From Sipunculus nudus (lineage: Eukaryota > Annelida > Sipuncula > Golfingiida > Sipunculidae), in contig CM049318.1 of the NCBI GenBank assembly GCA_026874595.1, positions 28,732,956-28,796,955 of the forward strand: a stretch of DNA of 64,000 nucleotides. The letters run 5' to 3'. Below are positions 12,793-23,982 of the stretch, piece by piece. The notes under the pieces are model-generated. The model searched no databases, was not told the origin of the DNA, and saw nothing but the letters and a program-made list of their open reading frames with translations. The position numbers and the translations under genes are program-made. Numbering within the stretch: position 1 is the first letter of the stretch; every line of letters starts with the position of its first letter.

Positions 12793-13571
12793 TTACTCTG
12801 ATACCCCCTCACAATGACTAAACATGGGGGTTTCGGTATACAGGCTGTACGCCTTGATCTGACAAGCATCATTTGTCAATGCACGCTCCCTCACTTGTCT
12901 CCTGCTAACATATTCGGTGTCTGCATGTACAGGATCAGGAGCTGGTGAGCTGACTCCACTGTAATTGAAAATTAAATGATTTATGATAGAATTATGTAAT
13001 TCTGAGAATTTCCCATCTCTAAGCTTCTGATCTCTCCTCGTCTTACTCCTTGGGCACCACCATGACCTCACAATGTTTTGGCAGTCGGTAAAATTCAATT
13101 TTTTTGTGGAGCAAGTCAGTGGACAATGGCAGGGTGAAACGTTTGTTAATAACTTTGGCCAACTTATCCTTTATGTCAGGACCAACAATTTCCTCTTCAT
13201 TGAGCTCCTGCTCAATGGTATCAAGAATATCACCAGTGATACCAGGATTATCCATTCTGCATACCCTCTTAATCCTCCTCAGATTCGTTCTTAGATAATT
13301 CGGATGTCTTCCTTTTAGTTGCTGAGGATGGTGGTGGGCCGGCAATCACGGCAGTGGCACCAGGGGGAGCACTGGGCCCTGACTATCCCATATGGGTACA
13401 TGCCTGACCCAAGGAAAACATCGCTTCACTAATTTTTTCCATATTATTGTTCAAGGACTTCGTAAAGTCCAAAATGTTGCGGTCACTCTCATCAACATGA
13501 GGTACATTATCCTCTCCTGAAAACTTATCACTATCCTCCTTAACACTTGCACTATGGGAGATGTGATACAC
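12793..13571 (-). pseudogene. Gag-like retroelement protein remnant
   Basis: Three reading frames on the minus strand together form one degraded protein. The upstream piece (13571-13383) has DFTKSLNNNMEKISEAMFSLG and ends in a stop. The middle piece (13345-13043) has VGPDIKDKLAKVINKRF and LLHKKIEFYRLPKHCEVMVVP. The last piece (from 13098, another frame) continues KTRRDQKLRDGKFSELH. This order (acidic N-terminus, a VxxKLAxxxNKR block, then an RPxNCExxxVPxVN-like block) is familiar from gag-like proteins of marine invertebrate retroelements. At least two frameshifts; not functional. Family and clade unproven. Confidence 0.4.
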
Positions 13572-13768
13572 AAGATAAGAAACTAAGTAGTAACGCGTGT
13601 TGACTATAGCGAAGCTAGCCTCACACTGACCAGCAGCTGGACTTCATTATCACATGTGACTCTGGAGTTGACTGACAGATGTGAGGCAGAACTGTACTTT
13701 GACAGCATTTACTGTGCTAAATAGGCCTATATAAGAAGGTCGGCGCCATCTGAAGGGCAAATATATAC

Positions 13769-13777
13769 TATATCTAT

Positions 13778-13815
<38 letters not shown>

Positions 13816-13836
13816 GTATAAATATATATTAGACAG
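13769..13836. repeat. Interrupted (TA)n microsatellite
   Basis: TA dinucleotides with AAAT and GTATAA interruptions. Confidence 0.9.
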
Positions 13837-13981
13837 TCATACCAGCAATGGCGGACCTTAAAACAACGAAACATGAAAATACGTGCTCTTTACAACCTGA
13901 CCTGGCTCAATACTTCTGTGCTCAACAGGAACTCTGTCTGGCTAAGGACGGATTGGGTCAACATAAATTCTGTACCGGTAG

Positions 13982-14996
13982 CTATAGTCCGTTCCAGCAC
14001 CCATGTCCACCTATTTTTTGCGTTTATCTCTACATAAGACAAACTTGCAAATCAAAATTTGCACCAATGGCATAAAAAGGCAAAAGCGTAATTTTTGGTA
14101 CCTTACCTACTCAAAATATAAATATTATTCACTGTACGGCCTGGTTGACATATCTCATATATATCCGTGGTTCATGGCGTCCCTAATAAGTGGCCATTGT
14201 TTATCCTCCTTGTATAAAGTTAAGTAACATTAAAGCGCGTGCAAGTGGAGAATACAAGTCTCGCTGTAAACAGGGGTCGACAGCTCTTGAATATTGGTCC
14301 CATGAATATGGGCGCCTCTTTAGTACGTCACGTCTATTATGACGTCATCACTAATCCCTGATATGCCCATTTCACAGTTTATAGTCCGTTCCAGCACCCC
14401 TGTCCACCTGTTTTTTCGCGATTATCTCTACATAAGACAAACTTGCAAAATAATATTTGCACCAATGGCATAAAGAGGCAAAAGCGTATTTTTTGGTACC
14501 TAACTTACTCAAAATATAAATATTATTCACTTTACGGCTTGGTTGCCATATCTCATATATATCCGTGGTTTATAGCGTCCCTAATAAGTGGCCATTGTTT
14601 ATCCTCCTTGTATAAAGTAAAGTAACAGTAAAGCGCGTGCACGTGGAGAATACAAGTCTCGCTGTAAACAGGGGTCGGCAGCTCTTGAATATTGGTCCCA
14701 TGAATATGGGCGCCTCTTTAGTACGTCACGTCTATTATGACGTCATCACTAATCCCTGATATGCCCATTTCACAGATTATAGTGGCACGATGTCGCTATA
14801 GAATAGACTTGTTACTCACAAAATGGTTTTAAATTGTTTACAGGAAAATGTCATAAGGTAAGCTATTATTTACATAATAGTTAATGACGCTTTTTCCTCT
14901 TTCTGCCCTCAGATTAAAAAGTTTGGACTTTCTTTGACGCTAAAAAAAAATAATCACGAAAAAACAGGTGGACAGGGGTGCTGGAACGGACTATAG
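13982..14996. mobile_element. MITE with CTATAGTCCGTTCC inverted ends and an internal tandem duplication
   Basis: The left end CTATAGTCCGTTCCAGCACC and the reverse complement at 14955-14996 agree over about 40 bases with a few mismatches. From the left end, a segment of about 397 bp (13983-14379) is repeated almost exactly at 14380-14778, including GAATATGGGCGCCTCTTTAG and a TGACGTCATCA motif in each copy. The second unit starts again with the terminal sequence. No transposase. The short open frames here are in-element and lack support. Confidence 0.8.
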
Positions 14997-15044
14997 TTTT
15001 AAGTTTTTAAGTATGACTAATCATTTTTAGAAAAATGTATATAT

Positions 15045-15349
15045 ATGCCGAGGTACACTATGTTTGCCCTTAATTTTAAAGCGATGAACCCGAATTTACT
15101 CAGCAAGGTGGCATGCATGAAAGGTCCAAAAAACGAGGAGACCGAAGATTTTGTAAATCCTTGTGATGTGCTTGAAGCTGGTGGCGCCCCCTATTATCCT
15201 TTTCCTATTTTCGCGCCTTTTAATACCCCCATCATCGCCATTAGATATCTTTCATATTTTGAACATGGGCTAGATTGGTTATGGGATGAGATTTATTTAA
15301 ATTCGGGTCATGACCTTCACCACGAGAGTGGCCTTGACCTTGAATTTTT
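15045..15349. other. Unassigned stretch with one open frame
   Basis: A 105-codon frame runs 15045-15362 on the + strand. No domain is recognised, and its end merges into the AGGTCA repeat array (the repeat word GACCTTGACCTTGAATTTTTC is part of it). I do not call a gene. Confidence 0.3.
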
Positions 15350-17530
15350 CCATATTTGGTAAAAAATCATACACCTCTTATGTTTTCTCCAGTTTTGATA
15401 GCCATATGGATTTTAAACTTGACTTATGTATGGCCCAACACTAAAGTAAGAACCCCATAGGTTTTAGGGTTAAGAGGTCAAAGGTCAAGATAACAGGACT
15501 CACATCTTTAAAAATATTGTGGATGCATTTCGGGCCAAACTTTTCATCCCAGATCTTCCACCTTGCACTTATAGCTCACCTGCCAATAGTGGATGATCCA
15601 TATCAATTTTTGGGGTCAAATTCTGCAAGGTCAAGGCCAAAGGAGGCATTGGACCAAAAATTAATTTTTGAGGATGATAATTCCAGCTTTTATTGATGTA
15701 TGGATTTCAAACTGGACTTATAAAGTCCCAATAAAAAAGCAAGAACTCCATTGGTTTTCGGGTCATAAGGTCAAAGGTTAAGGTCACACGACCCATCTCT
15801 TTAAAAAGACTGTGGATGCACTTTTAGTTAAACTGTTCATCCCAAACCTTTAACCTTGCAACTATGGGACACTTGCTAATAGAGGAAGATCTCTATCAAG
15901 TTTTGGGTCCCAAGGCCAAAGGTGAAGGTCACAGGAGCCATCTGAAAAAAATAGTTTCCGGATGAAAATTTCAGCTTGGATTGATATATGGATTTCAAAC
16001 TTGACTTATATACAACCCGTCAATAAAGCAAGAACACTATCGATTTCAGGGTCAAGAGGTCAAAGGTCACGGTCATAGGACCCACATTTTAAAAAATATT
16101 ATGGATGCATTTTAAGCCAAACTCTTCATCCAAGCCCTTTTGTCTTGCAATTATGGCTCACCTACCAATAGAGGAAGATTCATATCAATTTTGGGGTAAC
16201 AAGGTCAAAGGTGAAGGTCACAGGAGCCATATTTCCACAAATTCATTTCCTATTAATGGAAACTCCAGCTTGGATTTATATATGGGTTTCAAACCTGACT
16301 TATGCCTAGCTCACATATACACCGGGCGCCGTACGATTTTTTTTCAAACCGCCGGCTTGCCGTGAGTTTTCGAGACCGTACGGTCACCGTGTGATTTTTC
16401 ATCCCACGTTTTTTGCAGTGACATAGTCTACGGCGACCGTAAGGTGACCTCCGAAACTTGGTTGGAAAGAGGGCCGTCCGTGAACCGTAAGGTGACCGTG
16501 CGGGTTCTATGCATGAAACAATAACACCGTATGGTGCCGGCCGGTGACCGGCCGGCGATCGCTGGCAGCATGCGGCCACCGTAAAGTTATTTGCTGCTTT
16601 ATCCCAAACCTTTAACCTTGCAACTATGGGACACTTGCTAATAGAGGAAGATCTCTATCAAGTTTTGGGTGCACATTAAGCCAAAGTATAATAAAACGGT
16701 CAAATAGGATACAGACCAATATTATTTTTCGGTATATTATAAACATAAGTTTTACTTATGTAACTCTATTTTATTTTTCATAATTAACGTTTACTACAAA
16801 ATATAATTATTGGAAACATTAATTGATATTATATTTATTGTAGCGCCAAACCTGAGCGCTTTACTTATTCAAATCAATTTTCAAGGTTTAATAAAACACT
16901 TTACACGTTCAGAGAATTTCGGTTCAGCGCACAGAGGTTCTGTGTTTATAATATATATGCCGATGTGGCTGTATTTAAATATCCGACAGCTAAGATTCAG
17001 TGTATCGTGATGACACCACTCGGGCAAAATTTACATCACAGAGAAGCCATGCGGACCCCACACAGCAGCCATTCGACTTTTAACATATCACACCGAGCCC
17101 TGACGAGTACCGTAAGACTATCGCACGGTGCCCGTATACGGCAACAGCGGATACCGCAAGGCGCCCGTACGCATATTTTCGGGAAAATCACACGGAAAAT
17201 CGTACGGGTGCCGGCCGGATACCGGCCGGTGCCCGTAAGGCTACAGCACGAGCTGTCTACGGCCTTTCTATGGGCTAACGGTGAGTTGAAAACGCCGGGA
17301 GATTTGAGCGCAGCCAGCTCGACGAGTAAGAATTGAACCGGCGCCCGTGAAAATCGTACGGGTACCTTGCGGGCACCGTGCGAATATAGCCAAAATGGTG
17401 ATATTACTCACCATGCGGGCCCAGTTGGCTATATATGATAGCGGCTTTATATATGGCCCATCAATAAAGCATGAACCCTTTTGATTTATGAGTCATGAGG
17501 TCAGAGGTCAATGCCACAAGAGCCATCTGT
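15350..17530. repeat. Array of AGGTCA-rich diverged repeats, interrupted
   Basis: Successive units of about 250-290 bp share the words CATCCCAAACCTT, CACTTATAGCTCACCTGCCAATAG, GGATTTCAAACTTGACTTATATA and AAGGTCAAAGGTCAAGGTCACAG. Units run from about 15350 to 16302 and resume at about 17447. The segment at 16597-16670 is an essentially exact copy of 15840-15908. The same units occur inside the GCTCAGCTGAC elements at 1222-2705 and 24321-27918. Confidence 0.75.
16303..17446. mobile_element. CGTACGG/CCGGCCGG-rich insertion in the repeat array
   Basis: Array sequence stops at GACTTAT (16302) and resumes at TTATATATGGCCCATCAATAAAGC (near 17447), so the intervening 1.1 kb is an insertion. Two CG-rich blocks (about 16319-16590 and 17090-17400) carry many words such as CCGTACGG, CCGGCCGG, CACCGTAAGG and CGTACGATTTT, partly in inverted orientation between the blocks. 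The middle holds AT-rich sequence and the duplicated array fragment. The ends are weakly inverted (GCCTAGCTCACATATA against GCCGCTATCATATATA). No transposase seen. Confidence 0.5.
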
Positions 17531-18344
17531 CCTTAAAAAATCTGTGGAAACAGGATTTTGCTAAGCCCCATAATTTTAAAGTACTGCCTCTGTGTCCTTC
17601 AAATAAAAAACACAACAATCTCTATCAAGATATCGGACAGGTTCAAACATATATGACCTCGGCCCTGTCTTGTGCCAACATATACTTCAGAAGAAGGGTG
17701 TCTATATGAGAAGGGAGTATGATTTATTTGTCTAGGGATACTATGGCATCTCCGAAAGCTGAAATTTCAAGTTAATCTCTGACACTACACTGCAGATATA
17801 AAGTGCTTAATAAACTGATTAAGTATTTTGTTTAATATTTATGAAACTGAAACAAACACATTTTTCTAAGAAACCAAATGTAACAGAGTTACAGTGTGTG
17901 TATATTAATGCAGCGGATTTGATTAGGCAAAAAAAAATATGTTTGTTTCATAGGCACTTTTTTTTCAGAAATCAATGCGGGCGGGCGGTTTTTTTAAATT
18001 TTTAATGTTTGTGTAAGTTTCGATAAAAATGTCAAATGATAAGGGAAAAGCATGATAATAACAGATTTATTTTGCTAAACAAGTAAAAACACGATTTTGA
18101 TCAAAATTTGATCAAAATTGTATGATTTTATCTTCTTGAAAAGAAATGTGCGAGCGGCTCGACCTCAAAATTTGCAGGTTTCTATTGAAAATCAAAATAA
18201 AAATTTTTGATGCGGGGGATTAAAATTGACGCGCGCGGTGCCTGCGAGCATACCTTTTATTTTTATTGGCCTTACCAGCCGTCTGGAGTCAGTTCGAGGT
18301 TACATTGCGACCTGCATCCTCGCTCCTTTTTTTGGACAGTGGGA
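17531..18344. other. Non-coding stretch
   Basis: AT-rich, with near-palindromic TTGATCAAAATTTGATCAAAA near 18096 and a GCGGGCGGGC patch near 17980. No gene recognised. Confidence 0.45.
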
Positions 18345-19005
18345 CAGCATGGGAGGTAGACTGGTACCCCGCTCTATTATCGCACCGCTGCTCTAGGCCA
18401 ATCATAGAGACGGGCGTACAACGCCATCTTCCACTCTCTACAATCGACCTTTGACCTTACGGTAAAGGTCTTATTACCTGCCTTGGAATAGCCGTGACGT
18501 CACGTGAATGGCCATCTTCAGGACTCCCGGTAGACTGGTTCCAACTCAAGTATGATTTATATATATGATAAAAATTAGCATTTCGTTTGTTTAGAGAAGT
18601 TGTTAAAAGTTGGCTGTACATTTCGTGTGACATTTATGATTAGGTTAATAGATATTGATAATAAACCAATGCCACGTTCAGTGGAAAATCAAGTATTCAG
18701 TATATCGTATGAATCGTATCATCTATACATCCATCAGTCAATTTTGTGCAAAAACTCATTTTTCAATATTTGGAAACTTTTAATAACTAAAGAAAGTAAT
18801 TTTATAAGTAATCTTCACGGATAACCAGCCGGGATCGCGAGAACGTCCATGACAATCGATGTGAGTGTACAGACTGGAGTTGGAACTGGTCTACAGGTAG
18901 GTCAGGTGTTGCAACTGGGAGTACTTAAGATGGCGTTGTACGCCTGTCTCTATGCTTGGCTTGAGGGCCTTGATAGAGCAGGGTACCAGTCTACATGGGA
19001 GGACG
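18345..19005. mobile_element. Foldback element with long inverted arms
   Basis: The left arm (about 18345-18550) contains TAGACTGGTACCCCGCTCTA, GGGCGTACAACGCCATCTT and AGACTGGTTCCAACTCAAG. The right arm (about 18865-19005) contains the inverse of each in inverse order: GGAGTTGGAACTGGTCTACA, AAGATGGCGTTGTACGCC and TAGAGCAGGGTACCAGTCTA. Arms diverge by substitutions and small indels and enclose about 300 AT-rich bases. No transposase. Confidence 0.65.
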
Positions 19006-20063
19006 GGGTACATGTGATTTTTTTTTACAAGCGCAGTATTACGTGGTGGAACAAACGATATAAAGTGTGGACAAAACACTTGTAAACTTGTATGGGGCGA
19101 TCAGTGTTATAGCAGGGTTTTGTAAGTGTAAATTTGTTTTTATTCATAAACTGTAATGTTGAATTAGGTTCTTACTCATTTGCTGTGCTGTATAAGCTAA
19201 TTTTTTATATGTTTTATATGTTATACTGACTATAGTTATCTTAAGGGCTTCAGCAGAACCAAATGATCATATATGCTATGTCAGTTAAGATCACAGTGGC
19301 TTGCTTTGCCTTTCATGTGCATGTATATATCAAATTATTCCCATATTGCCATTTGAAGATATATTTTTTGCTCAGCTGACTGTTAGTCAACTGATCTTGA
19401 GCTTTAGTGATCGGTCTGTCGTCCATCCATATGTCTGTCTCTCTGACTGGCACATTAAGACACTGTTTGACCAAAAACCTGTAACATCTGAATAAATAAC
19501 TGAATAACCAGGGTGCCAATAAAAATCTTCTTGGAAACCTGAAATTAGGGCACTGTGACTTATATCCTCCGAGCTATGGGGCTTAAAAGTACCCCCAAAA
19601 TAATTTTAAAAAAAATGACACAATCTAAGGACTTTTTGGTCGTTTGATCTTGAATGTATCATTTTGCATGTGCTGTTTGTTACCACAGTGGTGACATATA
19701 CAAGGACTCTTGCATATCCATGTAACAACTCGGTATTAATTCAAGTTCATATAAGGGTATAAAATGATTTTAAATGATAATGGTTTATTGAAAACTTTCC
19801 ACTTTGCATTTACAAGTGCAGATAGTCACAAGAATTATATATATATATTAACGAAAACACAAAAATTCAACAAGCTTCAAATCTTTTACCTCTATAAACA
19901 GCACTGTCACGAACTCTACTCTGTCCCCTCTAAAGTAATCCCTCCCTGTAAGTGATACCTCAACAGCCTGCTCTGATGGCAGATCGAGTAGATGAACGGC
20001 TATGGATGGTAAGCTGACACCGGTGAACTATAGCAATGGTGACACTGTGAGCCAGATCAAGCG

Positions 20064-20572
20064 TTTTTTTTTATCATTTTTTTGGTGGGAGTATCCGCCT
20101 TCATTTTTAAATGCTTGTGGTATGTACATCTGCAGAGTTCCATTTCGGTTTCGGACTACGTTTCAGGAGCTTAAACTTCATCATCCTGGTATAAACCAAG
20201 ATCAGTGTACCACTCCTGTGGGTCCTAGGTGTTTGTCATCACAGTCGCATGAATCGTTATTGATGAGCGTTATTCTGGCTTAGAACAGGCTAAAACCGGC
20301 AATATATACTAAACCCACTAATGCCTCCGTTGATTCTCTGTTTACATATGAATTGACCTTGTTTACGGCCAAATATCACCCACAAATAACGATTCATGCG
20401 ACTATGGTGTCAACCCTATTGCTGGGTCATAACATCAAGGAACCCCCGAAAGGCGCACTCACCCCAGATGGGGGCCGACCGGGAAAAGTCTCACCGCCTC
20501 GGCTGAGATTCCAACTCAAGTTTTCCCGGCTCTGAGTCCTGTACTCTACCCCTGAGCCACAGGAGCCGGTTA
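20064..20572 (-). mobile_element. tRNA-derived SINE (antisense), with nested MITE
   Basis: Read on the minus strand it starts ACCGGCTCCTGTGGCTCAGG (a polymerase III A-box-like TGGCTCAGGGG), continues AATCTCAGCCGAGGCGGTGAG and AGTCCGAAACC, and ends CCCACCAAAAAAATGATAAA. The whole length matches the sense copy at 57781-58152. The extra length here is a 160-bp insertion with inverted ends (20244-20402). The B box is degenerate. Confidence 0.75.
20244..20402. mobile_element. Small MITE nested in the SINE
   Basis: Perfect 18-bp inverted ends, GTCGCATGAATCGTTATT and its complement at 20385-20402. The SINE copy at 57781-58152 lacks this segment, which gives an empty-site comparison. Confidence 0.65.
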
Positions 20573-21160
20573 AGACCAATCGTTGCTGTAAGTTAGGTTC
20601 CCCATGTTACGTATAAATATATTTGCTTTTACACAATGAAGTAGCATATCCCGGATTCTAGTGTTTATAATTTGTAATTTCCTGACTGTTTTCAAGGCCG
20701 TGTTTATGCCAGCTAGAAAGCACATAGAATTGACACTAAACCACAATGTCGCAATGTTGGGCAGAAATTCATTACCACTGGCTGAAGGAAGAAAAAAAGT
20801 AATGATGATAATTTCTACCAATTGGGCTGACAGAGGCACGTTATTTCACCTTGACATTTTTTATATTTAAAGGATTTTTTTATTAAACCTGACATTTAAT
20901 TTTATATGTAAAGATGAAATCCACATGTTAATTCAAAATAGAGTTATCATTAAAAAAACAAATTTGAGGACAGATAGCTCATATGACCTTGACCTTGTGA
21001 CCCCAAAATCATCAGAAATCGTCCGCTACTGGCAAGTGAGCAATGAGTGTAAGATGGAAGGTCAGGGAATATAAGTTTGGCTTAAAATGGCGCCACATAT
21101 TTTTAATTATAAGGGTCCTGTTTCAGCTGAGCGCTGTGGCCTACAGGTCCCTTGTTTTCA

Positions 21161-22013
21161 TATTTTTTTTCAGTATTAAAATTAAGAATCGATGAAAACT
21201 ACATAATTTAATTAAAGTGAGATCTGTGATGAATAAAAAATTAGAGAGGAGACAATCACTGATATCATTATAAAACAGAGTTTTGCGGAAACTAAGTTTT
21301 TGCGCGGGTTTTGCCTCCGCCCCGTTTGTTTCAGGAGAACTCCTCTGAGATCCTTGGACCGATTTTTCCGAAACCTGGCATAATTATTCCCTCAGCTGTG
21401 AAGTTGTAAGTAACAACTAAAACTGCCCACTAAATCATTTAAGCTGCCTTCTGCATTACAATACAATACCATACCAACAATATTGTGCACTGGCCATTAC
21501 AAATAAATTAAGCAAACCATTTTGAAATGAAGTCTTTAACGAATCCTTCTTTAAAAAGCCCACTTTAAGTTTAACGAATCCACCTTTTAAAAGTCCACTT
21601 TAAGTATTTACAATCTGTGTTCATACTGTGAGTTAATAGAAAGTATCTAGAATTACATTTACAAGAAAGTGAGAACAACCTACGGGTCGTCAACCCTAAC
21701 CTTTCGATGACACTCCAAGACCTGCTTCTTCTGCTGGAGATCCCTTCTCGTTGGTTGCTATGGTCCGCGTGTACAGGACCAAAGCCTTGGGGCCCATTTT
21801 ATACCGGACATTACTGATAGTTACTGCCTGCTCATAAGATGCAGGAATAACAACAACTAAACAATACGAAAAGTGCTCGGGAGCTCTATGAATATTCATT
21901 AACTTCAACACGCTTATTAAACTATTTACACATATGTCGTTACCCCCTTCACCTTTGAACTTGTAACCTATGAACTTACTGAGCGAGCGCTCGGTCTGAG
22001 GTGGTAACGCGTC

Positions 22014-22071
<58 letters not shown>

Positions 22072-22500
22072 TTTTTCACATTTAAAATATATTACAATAT
22101 TAAGTATGAGGTTTTAGAATACAAGGTATAATGTTTCAAGTATAAATTAAACCATGTTTATATATATTTCATGGAAAACTCATAAATGGAACCTAAGACT
22201 ATTATTTCTATTTATCAATATATTTTATTTGTAATATATGAATATTATTCTCTGAATAGTGTGTGGTGGGGGGGGGGGGGTTATTAGACCATTCTCCCCA
22301 CCCCTCCTTGCCAAAGAGTGGAGGTATTATTTATCCCCCATTCCCCATTCCCATTGTTGACGCCCCTGCCTTAACAATTTTCTTTTCTGTAGTCACAGGA
22401 GAGAAAATAGAGCCTTTACTATCTCATTTTCCCATAACCCTTTTCCGAATGCAGAGAAGCCGAATGAATCATTCGTGCATTTGGACACCATATCTTTGAC
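21161..22500. other. Non-coding stretch upstream of copy C
   Basis: No gene recognised. It holds a (TA)n tract (22017-22069) and a G-run (22267-22279). From about 22440 the sequence matches the region upstream of the copy B exon 1. Confidence 0.5.
22017..22069. repeat. (TA)n microsatellite
   Basis: About 45 bases of TA dinucleotides. Confidence 0.95.
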
Positions 22501-22681
22501 TGGTCACAAATCAAAAACTATCTGGCTGATGCAAACCAGAGCAAACCAGAGCAAGTCAACCCATTTACTACTCTATTTTATGTAGCCAGCTGGTTCTTCA
22601 ACAATTAATAAATTATTCTCTGTGACTGATGAGTTATACTCTGAAACATGTGTTTGTTTCTATCCATAGATTTAGAGCAGA

Positions 22682-23930
22682 ATGTCACAGGAAGATGCCT
22701 TCGCGGTGGTCGCCTCAATACAACATCATGGACAGACGTTCGACGGGGCGATGGAGCAGTACAAGACATGGGTCACAAGTTACGATAAGGTAAACATTAA
22801 CCTGAAAGAAAGCCTCTCCGAATCGTCCAATAGTCCGGAATTTTCAAATCCGGAATATCCTAGTCCGAAAACACTGGTCCGGAATGTCCTTGTCCGGAAT
22901 GTCCTTGTCTAGTTCCGAATGTCCAGCCCGAAACTTCCGTTCACCGGTTTAATCCCTTCACACTTACGGGAAAATTAGCCTATTCGCGCTGCCACCCCCC
23001 CCCCCCCCCTCCCCCCCGAAGATAAACCCCATCCTCTTTGGAATCTATAACGTACCAGGGCTTTTGAATGCACCAGCTCAAAATACATACAAGTAACATT
23101 AAAATACCTGTTTGAAATACCATGTCTTATAAGACCACCTGCCTATTAAGACTATACCATTGAGTGAACTGAATGCATTCATATTGGTCATAGCGGACAA
23201 TTCTTTTAAGACCACCTGTGAATTAAGACCACTTATGACCAGTCTAATGGGTGGTCTTACTAAAAAGGTTTCATTTATTACATTACGACTCAAATACCCA
23301 GGTTTTCTTTCAATATGATCATAAAAAGTAAATGCATGGTTATTCAACGCGGACAGCAGAGACGTTTATCGTTTTCCTTCTATACTAATATGCAGCATGA
23401 CGTGAAATCATAGTTATCCTTATTTTTATGTGGAAAATACGATTTTAGCTACGTTGGTTGAAGGAGAGAGAAAATTTATTTTCAAAATCAAAATTAAGTT
23501 TAATAGGCCGTACAAACAATAATTTAGTACTGAGTTTTATGTAAATTTAAACCGTTCTTCAAATGAAAGATATTTTTTTCAGATCTATTTAGAATAAGTG
23601 TGTCACATTTGGCAGTTGACACATGCGGCCTTGGTCTTTTAAATATCGAACAAAGATTATGTTTTAAATGTATATGGTGTACTGAAAATGAGCTTTACTT
23701 CCTTTTTATTGTCTTTATGAACAGGGACGTCAGATATTATATTATACTAAACAAGTGAACACCTACCCTAACAAACAACGCTAAAATATCATGTTTGTGT
23801 AAAAATAGTCCCAGAAAGTTACCATTATATATCTGCGGATGCTATGAATTGGGAGCAAGGAAGTGTATGTTCATTATATATATATCGCTTATTCTTATCC
23901 GTACATGGGTACGGGTACACTTATGTGTAT

Positions 23931-23982
<52 letters not shown>

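Larger units (their letters stand above)
19363..21160. mobile_element. GCTCAGCTGAC-TIR element, interrupted by a SINE
   Basis: The left end is GCTCAGCTGACTGTTAGTC (from 19370). The right end is TTTCAGCTGAGCGCTGTGG with a CTTGTTTTCA tail near 21160. Family words TGAAATTAGGGCACTGTGAC and TGACCTTGACCTTGTGACC are present. A complete antisense SINE (20064-20572) sits inside. No coding sequence. Confidence 0.55.

Noticed and set aside
15045-15362. 105-codon open frame as a protein gene
   Set aside because: No recognisable domain, overlaps the start of a repeat array, and no splice or promoter context.
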